From the NCBI GenBank assembly GCA_035540955.1, contig DATLFP010000066.1, positions 4,103 to 68,102 on the forward strand: DNA of 64,000 bases, given 5' to 3'. The notes under the pieces were generated by a model. It was not told the DNA's origin, searched no databases, and saw nothing but the letters and a program-made list of their open reading frames with translations. Source of the stretch: DATLFP01 sp035540955. GTDB lineage: Bacteria; Actinomycetota; Acidimicrobiia; Acidimicrobiales; CADCSY01. Below, in pieces: positions 56,399 to 63,693 of the stretch. Numbering within the stretch: the first letter of the stretch is position 1; each line of letters opens with the position of its first letter. The position numbers and the translations under genes were made by a program.

Positions 56399-57727
56399 TC
56401 AGAGCCAGGCGAGCGGGTTGGTGTGGACGCCGTGGACCCGCACCTCGAAGTGGAGGTGGTCGCCGGTGGCGAAACCGGTGCGGCCGACGGTGCCGACCGC
56501 CTGACCCCGGCTGACCGCCTGGCCGCTGGACACCGCCGGCCGGGCCAGGTGCGAGTACGACGTGCCGACGCCGTCGCCGTGGTCGATCACCACGGTGATC
56601 CCGTAGCCGGGCCGCTCCCGGACCTCGACGACGGTGCCCGCCGCCGCGGCCAACGCCGTCGATCCGCCGGCGAAGTCGACGCCGGTGTGCACCTGCGGGC
56701 GCCCGTAGACGGGATGGGTCCGGCTGCCGTAGCTCGAGGTGACCCGAGCGCCGGGAAGCGGGTGGGCGAGGGCCCCCCGGCGAGGGCTGGCGCCGGGCTG
56801 GCAGCCCTGGCGGATCCGCAGGAGGGAGGTCAGCTGCGCGCTCTCGCGGGCCACGGTGTCGAGCGGATCGCGATCAGGGTGGCTGGCCGCCGGGAGCGGC
56901 GTGGTGGCGAGCCAGTACCCGCCGCCGGCGCGGGCGGCGACGCCCAGCACCGCGTCCTTGCACGCGTTGGCCGCCGAACCCCGGAACGGCGCGCCTCCGA
57001 AGGTGTGCACGGCCCCGTCGCGCGTCACCAGCCAGTACGCGGTGCTCGACGCCGCGTCGATGCCGGTCACCGGCTCGTCGAGGCGCTGGCCGGCGAGCGC
57101 CCCGCCGAAGACCGCGGCGCCGAAGGTGTACACGCCGCCGACCGCCGTCGCGAGCCAGTACCCGTCCCCGGCGGAGGTGGCGGCCATCCCCACCACCGGC
57201 GACCCGGGCGCGGAACCGGTGAGGTCACCGGCGTGGCGGGCCGACCCGAAGCCGAAGACCGACCCACCGGCCGTCACCAGCCAGTAGCCGGCGCCGGCCG
57301 GCGCGGCCTCGATGTCGACCACCGGATGGGTCAGCCGCCGATCACCGGTGGAGCCGAGGAACGGCGCATCGCCGAAGGTGAAGACGCCTCCGTCGGCGGC
57401 CGCCAGCCAGTACCCCCTTCCCGACGGGGTCGGCGCCATCGCCACGATCGGCTGGTTGAGCGGGATCGCCCCGAGCGATCCGCTGTAGCGGGCCCCGCCG
57501 AAGGAGAACACGCCACCGTCGGACGCCACCGTCCAGTAGCCCGATCCGTCGGGACTGGCGGCGACGTCGACGACGGGTGCGTTGAGCGCGACCCCGGCGG
57601 TCGACCCGTGGTGGGGCGCGCCGTAGGCGAGGATGTCGCCGCCGGCGACCGCGGCCGCGGCCGGGTCGCCGCCGAGGAGCGCGGACGTGGCGAGGATGAG
57701 GGCGAGGAGCGCCCGCCGGATGCGCAT
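56399..57727 (-). CDS. Secreted M23 peptidase with GYWL-repeat propeller
   Basis: This 442-aa exported protein has a signal peptide (MRIRRALLALILATSALLGG), about six repeats of 41 residues with GYWLAAADGGVFTFGDAPF-type sequence (about residues 30-280) and a C-terminal LytM/M23 domain. That domain has the zinc ligands His347 and Asp351 in HTGVDF and the HLHF motif His424/His426. All active-site residues are present, so it is likely an active endopeptidase or hydrolase of cell-wall peptides. The repeat matches that of the L,D-transpeptidase at 15478-16722. Confidence 0.93.
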   Translation of the reverse strand: MRIRRALLALILATSALLGGDPAAAAVAGGDILAYGAPHHGSTAGVALNAPVVDVAASPDGSGYWTVASDGGVFSFGGARYSGSLGAIPLNQPIVAMAPTPSGRGYWLAAADGGVFTFGDAPFLGSTGDRRLTHPVVDIEAAPAGAGYWLVTAGGSVFGFGSARHAGDLTGSAPGSPVVGMAATSAGDGYWLATAVGGVYTFGAAVFGGALAGQRLDEPVTGIDAASSTAYWLVTRDGAVHTFGGAPFRGSAANACKDAVLGVAARAGGGYWLATTPLPAASHPDRDPLDTVARESAQLTSLLRIRQGCQPGASPRRGALAHPLPGARVTSSYGSRTHPVYGRPQVHTGVDFAGGSTALAAAAGTVVEVRERPGYGITVVIDHGDGVGTSYSHLARPAVSSGQAVSRGQAVGTVGRTGFATGDHLHFEVRVHGVHTNPLAWL

Positions 57728-57732
57728 CGGTG

Positions 57733-57739
57733 CATCATG
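57733..57739. promoter_or_regulatory. Compact bidirectional -10 region (CATCATG)
   Basis: Plus CATCAT (57733-57738) ends 7 nt before ATG 57746, and minus CATGAT (57739-57734) ends 6 nt before ATG 57727. The two boxes overlap by five bases. Both lack the TA start of the usual box, so the assignment is tentative. Confidence 0.35.
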
Positions 57740-57745
57740 TCGCAG

Positions 57746-58432
57746 ATGTCTCCCAACCCGGTCCTCCTCGTCCACGGCTTCGCGTCGTCGTTCCACCTGA
57801 ACTGGCAGGAGCCCGGGCTCTCCTACCTCCTCGAGGACGCCGGTCGCACCGTCATCGGCGTCGACCTCCTCGGCCACGGCGAGGCGCCGAAGCCGCACGA
57901 CCCCGCGGCCTACGCCGACCTCGGCGGTCGCGTCGTCGATGCCCTGCCCGCCGACGGCAGCCCGGTCGACGCGGTCGGGTTCTCGATGGGCGCTCGCACG
58001 CTGGTCGAGGTCGCCTCGGCTCACCCAGAGCGCTTCGGTCGCCTGGTGCTGGCCGGCGTGGGTGAGAACCTCTTCGCCACGGGCGACAAGGAGCCGCTCG
58101 CCCACGCCATCGAGACCGGCGACGGCGGTCCCGGCGGGGTCGCCGCCCTGTTCGTGAGCTTCGCCAGCGGCTCCGGCAACGACCCGAAGGCCCTTGCCGC
58201 CTGCATGCGCCGGCCCGAGCCGCCCATCACCGAGGAGCAGCTGGCCCGCATCACGTGCCCGACCCTCGTCGTGCTCGGCGACAAGGACTTCGTCGGGACC
58301 GGCGACCGCCTCGTGGCCGCCCTGCCCGACGCGCGGCTGAAGGTCCTCCGCAACGTGGAGCACTTCGCGACCCCGAAGGACTTCGGCTTCATCGACGCCA
58401 CCCTCGAGTTCCTCGGCGCCGTACCGGCGTGA
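57746..58432 (+). CDS. Alpha/beta hydrolase
   Basis: This 228-aa hydrolase has NPVLLVHGFASSFHLNW with the oxyanion HG, the nucleophile Ser80 in VGFSMGARTLV, and the catalytic His in VEHFATPKDFG at the C-terminus. The Asp of the triad is probably in VLGDKDFVG. ATG 57746 is preferred because of CATCAT at leaderless distance; ATG 57737 would add three residues. It lies only 18 nt from the divergent M23 gene. Substrate unknown, probably an ester or lactone. Confidence 0.88.
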   Translation: MSPNPVLLVHGFASSFHLNWQEPGLSYLLEDAGRTVIGVDLLGHGEAPKPHDPAAYADLGGRVVDALPADGSPVDAVGFSMGARTLVEVASAHPERFGRLVLAGVGENLFATGDKEPLAHAIETGDGGPGGVAALFVSFASGSGNDPKALAACMRRPEPPITEEQLARITCPTLVVLGDKDFVGTGDRLVAALPDARLKVLRNVEHFATPKDFGFIDATLEFLGAVPA

Positions 58433-58433
58433 T

Positions 58434-59102
58434 CTAGCGGGTGAAGCGGGTGCCGGGCGGATCGACCGCCCACGGCGCCGGGCCCTCCCACCGATCCTCG
58501 TAGACCACCTCGCCGAGCGGGCGGCGCCGGACCGGTCCGTGACGGCCCTCCGGGTGTCCGATCGGGACGGTGGCGGCGATGGCGACGCCCTCGGGGATGC
58601 CGAGCACCGTCCGCAGCTCGTCCTCGACGGCACCGTGCCACATCGTGAGCACACCGCCGAGCCCCCGGTGGCGAGCAGCCAGGAGGAGGTTCTGGCACGC
58701 GGGATAGACGGACGCCCCCTCGGTCGGATCCGGAGGCCGATAGCGGATCAGGCACGGGAGGATGACGACCGGGATCTGCTCGAAGCGGTCGACGAACTGC
58801 TGCATCGCCCGCCCGGCGCGCCCCGCCGCCGTCGAGGTGTCGGCCTCCGCCAGCCGTTCGTAGCGGCCGGCGCCCTTCATCGACTCCCAGGTGGACCGGA
58901 AGGCGCGGCCGAGGATGGCCTTGGCTTCCGTCGCCACCGGGCCGTCGCGGAGCACGACGAAGCGGAACGCCTGGCGGTTCGAGCCGTTCGGCGCCCGGCT
59001 GGCGGCGAAGAGGATGGCGGCGAGGTCGTCGTCGCTGACCGGTTCGGCGGTGAAGCGGCGGATCGACCGGGTGGTGCAGATCCCCTCGTAGAGATCGATC
59101 AC
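58434..59102 (-). CDS. Nitroreductase family protein
   Basis: This 222-aa FMN protein has the N-terminal TTRSIRRFTAEPVSDDDLAA with the FMN-binding RSIRRF, AASRAPNGSNRQAFRFVVL, and the C-terminal ATVPIGHPEGRHGPVRRRPL. Such enzymes reduce nitro groups or act in cofactor or lipid oxidation. GTG 59102 overlaps the Nfu-N protein stop (GTGA), so they are coupled. It ends 1 nt from the convergent hydrolase. Subfamily uncertain. Confidence 0.9.
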   Translation of the reverse strand: MIDLYEGICTTRSIRRFTAEPVSDDDLAAILFAASRAPNGSNRQAFRFVVLRDGPVATEAKAILGRAFRSTWESMKGAGRYERLAEADTSTAAGRAGRAMQQFVDRFEQIPVVILPCLIRYRPPDPTEGASVYPACQNLLLAARHRGLGGVLTMWHGAVEDELRTVLGIPEGVAIAATVPIGHPEGRHGPVRRRPLGEVVYEDRWEGPAPWAVDPPGTRFTR

Positions 59103-59359
59103 AGGTGGTCGGCGGCGGCCGCCCGCACCGCCGCCTCGATCGCGCCCCAGTCGCCATCCGGGGTGCGGGTGATCGTCACGAAGTTGGCGGTGCCGAACAC
59201 CGAGGCGACGCCACCCGCGGTGAACACCGCCTTGGCGAAGGCGTTCTGATCGGCGTCCTCGGCGTTGACGATGTTGAACATCTCGTCGAAGTGGCGGTCG
59301 ACGGTGTACTTCATCGCGTCGGGGTTGGGTGTCGTCGCGATGTCGAGGACCTCGGCCAT
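59099..59359 (-). CDS. Nfu/NifU N-terminal domain protein
   Basis: This 86-aa protein has the Nfu-N (PF08712-type) pattern: TTPNPDAMKYTVDR, then VFTAGGVASVFGTANFVTITR and DWGAIEAAVRAA. It lacks the CxxC scaffold domain, so it cannot hold an Fe-S cluster alone and may be a partner or carrier. ATG 59359 lies 8 nt after a minus-strand TAGCCT box. It is coupled to the nitroreductase gene. Confidence 0.82.
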   Translation of the reverse strand: MAEVLDIATTPNPDAMKYTVDRHFDEMFNIVNAEDADQNAFAKAVFTAGGVASVFGTANFVTITRTPDGDWGAIEAAVRAAAADHL

Positions 59360-59367
59360 GGGCCGAG

Positions 59368-59373
59368 AGGCTA
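59368..59373 (-). promoter_or_regulatory. -10 box TAGCCT, leaderless promoter of the Nfu-N gene
   Basis: TAGCCT on the minus strand ends 8 nt before ATG 59359 and lies just past the stop codon of the coiled-coil gene. Confidence 0.5.
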
Positions 59374-59374
59374 G

Positions 59375-59596
59375 TTACAGCGGGTGCGGGGCGTTGATCT
59401 CGGCGCTGTTCCAGTGCTCGCCGACGATCCGCTCGGCCGTGGCGGCCAAGTCGTCCTGGAGCTCGGTGATCTCCTCTTCCAGCTCCCGCATGCGCTCGCC
59501 GCGCCCCTGTACCCGGGCCCGCTCGAGCTCCTCGGTCAGCTCGGTGAGCTGCAGCTCGACGCCGACGGCGTGGTCTTCGAGTCGTGGATCCGCCAT
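59375..59596 (-). CDS. Small coiled-coil protein of unknown function
   Basis: This 73-aa protein is nearly all charged helix: LEDHAVGVELQLTELTEELE, then RMRELEEEITELQDDLAATA with heptad Leu, a clear coiled coil. The end is EHWNSAEINAPHPL. No family was recognised. ATG 59596 has an ideal AGGAGG 5 nt upstream, one of the few strong ribosome sites here, which suggests a leadered and well-translated message. It may be a small structural or regulatory protein. Confidence 0.75.
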   Translation of the reverse strand: MADPRLEDHAVGVELQLTELTEELERARVQGRGERMRELEEEITELQDDLAATAERIVGEHWNSAEINAPHPL

Positions 59597-59644
59597 GGGG
59601 CCCTCCTACCCCGGACGCCCGAGGTCCCAGTCGTTGCGATCTCC

Positions 59645-60619
59645 TTACGGCGCCGCGACATCGAGGCCGGCGAGCAGCTGCGTGCGGATCGACGGTCGGC
59701 TGCCGAACACGAGGAGCGTGCCCGCCTCGCGGTACAGGCGCTCGGCATCGGTACCCCGCTCGACGGCGCTGCTGCCCTCGTGGACCACGAGCGCGGCCGC
59801 CGCCCGTACGGCAAGGGTGCACGCTGCGGCCCGCAGGCCCGGGAACGACGTCGCGTCACCCGCGTCGAGGGCGTCACGGACGCACTCCAGCTCGTCGTCG
59901 AGCGGCGACAGCCCGCGCAACCGGCAGCACCGGTCGGCGATCCCGAGTGCCATCGACCCGTTCGTGCGCAACCCGGCGGCGTCCCGGGCCGGCCACTCGG
60001 CCCACGGGAACCGGCTCGTCACCCGGTCGGCGCCCACCCGCACGGCGTCGGCGTGCAACGTCACCGTGGCCGAGGCGTTCATGCCGAGCAGCCGGTGGGG
60101 CTCGGCGCGAAGCCCCTCCGCCGCGGCATCCACGATCAACCACACGACGTCGTCGTCGGGAGCGCGGGCGGCAACGTGGATCACGTCGGTGAGTCCCCAG
60201 CCGCTGACCCATGGGGCGACCCCGTCGATGACCCACGACTCGCCGTCGGGCCGGCATCGGAGCTTCGGCTCGGGCAGGAGGCCGGCGAACGCCACGGTCG
60301 AGCGCACGTCGCCGCTCGACAGCGGCGCCACCCACTCCCGCACGTGGTCGGAGCCGAACGCGCACGCTGCGAGGGTGCCGTGGTGCTGGATCCACACCAA
60401 GGTCGTCGTCATGCACCCGCCGGCGAACGCCGCATTGATGGGGTGGGCTTCCTCGATCGACGCCACGCCCCCCTCCGGGTTGGCGAGCCCGTAGAAGCCC
60501 TCGGCCGCGAGCCGGTCGAGACGGTCGCGGGGCACGACCTCGGCGCCGTCGACGACGCCGGCGGTCGGGAACAGGACGTCGTCGGCGAACGCCCGCGCCT
60601 TGGCCGGCCAGTCGGTCAC
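59645..60619 (-). CDS. Short acyl-CoA dehydrogenase family protein
   Basis: This 324-aa protein has the ACAD fold pattern: ADDVLFPTAGVVDGAEVVPR, RLAAEGFYGLANPEGG, SWVIDGVAPWVSGWG and LLGMNASATVTLHADAVRVG. It is about 60-70 residues shorter than usual, with a shortened C-terminus, and I do not see the standard catalytic Glu segment. It may be a degenerate subunit or a different redox enzyme. GTG 60619 starts 13 nt after the SDR stop, so the two form an operon. Confidence 0.75.
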   Translation of the reverse strand: MTDWPAKARAFADDVLFPTAGVVDGAEVVPRDRLDRLAAEGFYGLANPEGGVASIEEAHPINAAFAGGCMTTTLVWIQHHGTLAACAFGSDHVREWVAPLSSGDVRSTVAFAGLLPEPKLRCRPDGESWVIDGVAPWVSGWGLTDVIHVAARAPDDDVVWLIVDAAAEGLRAEPHRLLGMNASATVTLHADAVRVGADRVTSRFPWAEWPARDAAGLRTNGSMALGIADRCCRLRGLSPLDDELECVRDALDAGDATSFPGLRAAACTLAVRAAAALVVHEGSSAVERGTDAERLYREAGTLLVFGSRPSIRTQLLAGLDVAAP

Positions 60620-60632
60620 GCGCCGCGCACGC

Positions 60633-61418
60633 TCATGTGTTCTGGCAGGTCATGCCACCGTCGACGGGGATGACGACGCCGTTGGTGTAGGACGCGGCCG
60701 GGAGCACGAGCGACAGCGTCATCTGCGCCACCTCCTCCGGCTCGCCGTACCGGCGCAACGGGACCCGACGGCGGGCGAACTTGTCCTTCGCGTCGTCGGG
60801 GATGCCGGCGGTCATGCCCGTCCTGATCGGTCCAGGGCAGATGCAGTTGAACGTGACCCCGGTGCGGCCCAGCTCCACCGCGAGGCCCTTCGTGAGGCCG
60901 ATCACGCCGTGCTTGGCGGCGACGTACGGCGAGTTGCCGGCGGTGGCGCCCAGCCCCTCGGTCGAGGCGATGTTCACGACCCGACCCTCGCCGTTGCGCT
61001 GCAGGTCGGCCAGGCACGCCTGGATGAGGAGCACGTGGGCGTCGAGGTCGACCTCGAAGGTGCGCCGCCACGCGCTCAGGTAGGCGTCGTCGCCACCCTG
61101 GAAGGCACCGCCGAGGGCGATGCCGGCGTTGTTCACGAGGATGTCGATCGGTCCGAGCGCCTGTCGCACCTCGTCGACGACGCGGAGGACGGCGTCGCGA
61201 TCGGACACGTCGAGGACCCAGCCCCGAGCGGTCCCGCCCGCGCTGGTGATCTCCTCGACGACCCGCTGCACGCGGTCCTCGCCCAGGTCGATGACCGCCA
61301 CCTTCGCCCCCTCGTCGGCGAAGAGGTGGGCCGTCGCCCGTCCCATCCCGCTGGCGGCGCCGGTGACGATGGCGACGCGACCGGCGATGGAGCGGTTTCC
61401 CGTTGTCAGCCTCGGCAT
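60633..61418 (-). CDS. Short-chain dehydrogenase/reductase
   Basis: This 261-aa classical SDR has the cofactor motif VAIVTGAASGMGRATAHL, NNAG in ILVNNAGIALGG, NIASTEGLG with the catalytic Ser, SPYVAAKHG with Tyr-x3-Lys and CPGPIRTGM. The C-terminal PVDGGMTCQ is typical of FabG-like enzymes. The D after the Gly motif (VIDLGED) favours NAD(H). Substrate: a 3-hydroxyacyl or sterol compound is likely given the ACAD neighbour. ATG 61418 is leaderless from the shared promoter. Confidence 0.93.
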   Translation of the reverse strand: MPRLTTGNRSIAGRVAIVTGAASGMGRATAHLFADEGAKVAVIDLGEDRVQRVVEEITSAGGTARGWVLDVSDRDAVLRVVDEVRQALGPIDILVNNAGIALGGAFQGGDDAYLSAWRRTFEVDLDAHVLLIQACLADLQRNGEGRVVNIASTEGLGATAGNSPYVAAKHGVIGLTKGLAVELGRTGVTFNCICPGPIRTGMTAGIPDDAKDKFARRRVPLRRYGEPEEVAQMTLSLVLPAASYTNGVVIPVDGGMTCQNT

Positions 61419-61424
61419 GGCGTC

Positions 61425-61434
61425 TGCCTACCAT
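61425..61434. promoter_or_regulatory. Bidirectional promoter with shared TA (TGCCTACCAT)
   Basis: The minus box TAGGCA (61430-61425) and the plus box TACCAT (61429-61434) share TA at 61429-61430. They end 6 and 8 nt before ATG 61418 and GTG 61443. Confidence 0.55.
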
Positions 61435-61442
61435 CCCCGGCG

Positions 61443-62381
61443 GTGACCGAGCCCGACCTCGACGACGAAGCCCGCGCCGCCCGCGCCGCGGTGCCCGACG
61501 CCCGCCGACCCGACCGCTACCGGACGGTGTCCTCGAACGGGTTGCGGCTGGCCGTCTACGAGTGGGGCGACGTCAACGCCCCGCCGCTCCTGCTCGCCCA
61601 CGGGGGCTTCGACTTCGCCGGCACGTACGACCTCTTCGCTCCCCTCCTGGCCGACGGGGGGTGGCGGGTGGTGGCCTGGGACCAGCGGGGTCACGGCAGC
61701 TCCGAGCATGCCGCCCTCTACTCCTGGGACGCCGACGTCCGGGACGCGCTGGCGGTGATCGACACGCTCAGCCCCGACGCCATCCCCGTCATCGGCCACT
61801 CCAAGGGCGGCGGCCTGATGATGCAGCTGGCCGAGGCGTGCCCCCACCGGGTGAGCCTTCTCGTGAACATCGACGGGCTGCCGGGGAAGCGGCGCATGGC
61901 CGATGTGCCCGAGCGCGAGCGCACCCGGATGATGGCCTCCGAGCTCACCAGCTGGCTCGAGCACCGCCGGCGGAGCGCCACCGGCGAGCGCAAGCCGGGG
62001 ACCCTCGACGAGCTGGCCGGCCGCCGGGCCCGCATGAACCCCCGCCTCCCGCGGGCCTGGCTGCGGTACCTGGTGACGATCGGCGCCCGCAGGGACCCCG
62101 ACGGGTGGCGGTGGCGGATCGACCCGTCGATGCGCTTCGGGGGCTTCGGGCCGTGGCGGCCGGAGTGGTCGCTCCTGCGCATGCCCGGCCTGGGCATGCC
62201 GTTCCTCGGCATCCTCGGCACCGAGATGGAGGAGATGGGCTGGGGCGTCAAGCCGGCCGACGTCGCCCCCTACCTCCCGCCGGGTGCCGAGTTCCACGCC
62301 CTCGACACCGGCCACTTCGTGCACATCGAGCAGCCCGCCGAGGTGGCGGCGCTCACCCTCGACTTCCTGGCCCGCCGATGA
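61443..62381 (+). CDS. Alpha/beta hydrolase
   Basis: This 312-aa hydrolase has LLLAHGGFDFAGTYDLFAPL and WDQRGHGSSEHAAL, the nucleophile Ser120 in IGHSKGGGLMM and the catalytic His in LDTGHFVHIEQPAEV at the end. The GHSKG elbow, the WDQRGHG strand and the full triad fit epoxide-hydrolase/haloalkane-like or ester hydrolases. The stop overlaps the next gene (ATGA), so it is coupled to a second, nucleophile-lacking hydrolase. Confidence 0.92.
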   Translation: MTEPDLDDEARAARAAVPDARRPDRYRTVSSNGLRLAVYEWGDVNAPPLLLAHGGFDFAGTYDLFAPLLADGGWRVVAWDQRGHGSSEHAALYSWDADVRDALAVIDTLSPDAIPVIGHSKGGGLMMQLAEACPHRVSLLVNIDGLPGKRRMADVPERERTRMMASELTSWLEHRRRSATGERKPGTLDELAGRRARMNPRLPRAWLRYLVTIGARRDPDGWRWRIDPSMRFGGFGPWRPEWSLLRMPGLGMPFLGILGTEMEEMGWGVKPADVAPYLPPGAEFHALDTGHFVHIEQPAEVAALTLDFLARR

Positions 62382-63031
62382 CCCGACCGACGGTCATGCT
62401 GCGCCACAACAAGGTCGACCTCGCCCTCCACCGGCTGCGGGATGGTGCCGGCGGGCCGCTGCTGCTCCTCCACGGGCTTGGCGAGCGATCACCGGCGTCG
62501 GTGCCGCTGCAGGCGGAGGGGTGGCCAGGGCCGGCGTGGGCCCTCGACTTCACCGGCCACGGCGGCTCGACCATCCCGGCCGGCGGCGGCTACACCGCCG
62601 AGGTGCTCATGGGCGACGTCGACGCCGCCCTGGAGCACCTGGGCCCGGCCACCATCTTCGGCCGGGGCCTGGGCGCCTACGTCGCCCTGCTCATCTCGGG
62701 GGCGAGGGCGGAGGCGGTGCGGGGCGCGGTGCTGGCCGACGGGCCCGGTCTCTTCGGCGGTCCCGCCGGACCGACCTCGCCCCAGATGGTGGCGGTGCCG
62801 CCCGGGGTGACCGGCCCGCCCGACCCGTTCGCCATGATCGAGCTGTCGCGCGACGTCCGTCCCGCCGACTACGCGACCACCTTCGCCCGGGCCGCCGCCG
62901 AGCACAGCGATCTCGACCAGCCCATCGCGGTGGCGGCCATCGGGCGGCCCCCGTGGCTCGAAGCCGTGGTCGATGCCCTGGTCCTCGAGCCGACCACGGT
63001 CGAGGACGCGCTGGCTGGCTACAGTCGCTGA
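62378..63031 (+). CDS. Alpha/beta hydrolase-fold protein without a Ser nucleophile
   Basis: This 217-aa protein keeps the fold pattern: LLLLHGLGERSPASVP, WALDFTGHGGSTIPAGGG and an elbow GRGLGAYVALL. The elbow reads G95-R96-G97-L98-G99, so the nucleophile is Gly instead of Ser, Asp or Cys. It is thus probably not a standard hydrolase and may bind or regulate the active paralogue upstream, with which it overlaps by ATGA. Confidence 0.78.
   Translation: MTRPTVMLRHNKVDLALHRLRDGAGGPLLLLHGLGERSPASVPLQAEGWPGPAWALDFTGHGGSTIPAGGGYTAEVLMGDVDAALEHLGPATIFGRGLGAYVALLISGARAEAVRGAVLADGPGLFGGPAGPTSPQMVAVPPGVTGPPDPFAMIELSRDVRPADYATTFARAAAEHSDLDQPIAVAAIGRPPWLEAVVDALVLEPTTVEDALAGYSR
63020..63025 (+). promoter_or_regulatory. 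-10 box TACAGT for the alcohol dehydrogenase
   Basis: TACAGT lies inside the last codons of the upstream gene and would start a leader of about 48 nt that contains GGGGGAG just before ATG 63080. Confidence 0.35.
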
Positions 63032-63079
63032 CAACGACATCAGGAACGAACTGGTGCACCACCGCTCTCAGGGGGAGAC

Positions 63080-63693
63080 ATGAAGGCTGCCGTTCTGCAG
63101 GAGATCCCGGGCCAGCTCGTCATCGACGACGTGCAGATCGACAAGCCCGGCCCACGGGAGGTGCTCGTCAAGACCTCCGCGGCCGGGTGCTGCCACTCCG
63201 ACCTGCACTTCATGGAGGGCAAGTACCCGTATCCGACGCCCGCCGTGCTCGGCCACGAGTCGGCCGGCATCGTCGAGGCGGTCGGGTCCGACGTCACCTA
63301 CGTCAAGCCCGGTGACCACGTGATCACCTGCCTCTCGGTGTTCTGCGGCCAGTGCGACTTCTGCATCGCCGGCAAGCCCAACCTGTGCACGAAGGACGGC
63401 ACCCGCCGCCCGTTCGACCAGCCCCAGCGTCTCTCGAAGGACGGTGCGCCGGTCTTCCAGTTCCTCGACCTGTCCTCCTTCGCCGAGCAGATGCTCGTGC
63501 ACGAGGGTGCCATCGTGAAGATCCGCGACGACATGCCCCTCGATCGCGCCGCGCTCATCGGCTGCGGCGTGACGACCGGCCTCGGCGCCGTGTTCAACAC
63601 CGCCGGCGTGCGGGCCGGCGAGACCGTGGCCGTCATCGGTTGCGGTGGCGTCGGCCTCTCGGCCATCCAGGGCGCGGCCATCGCCGGGGCCGG
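63080..63693 (+). CDS. Zinc-dependent alcohol dehydrogenase, truncated at an inverted junction
   Basis: About 205 codons of an MDR alcohol dehydrogenase are present. MKAAVLQEIPGQLVIDDV begins the protein; CCHSDLHF and GHESAGIV carry catalytic-zinc ligands, CGQCDFCIAGKPNLC holds the four structural-zinc Cys (C-x2-C-x2-C-x7-C), and GCGGVGLSAIQGAAIAGAG is the NAD-binding motif. Homology stops after AGAG at about 63693, where the sequence turns into the antisense of a second copy. The frame stays open to the window end, so the product would be a chimera. AGGGGG stands 4 nt before ATG 63080, possibly after a TACAGT box. Confidence 0.85.
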
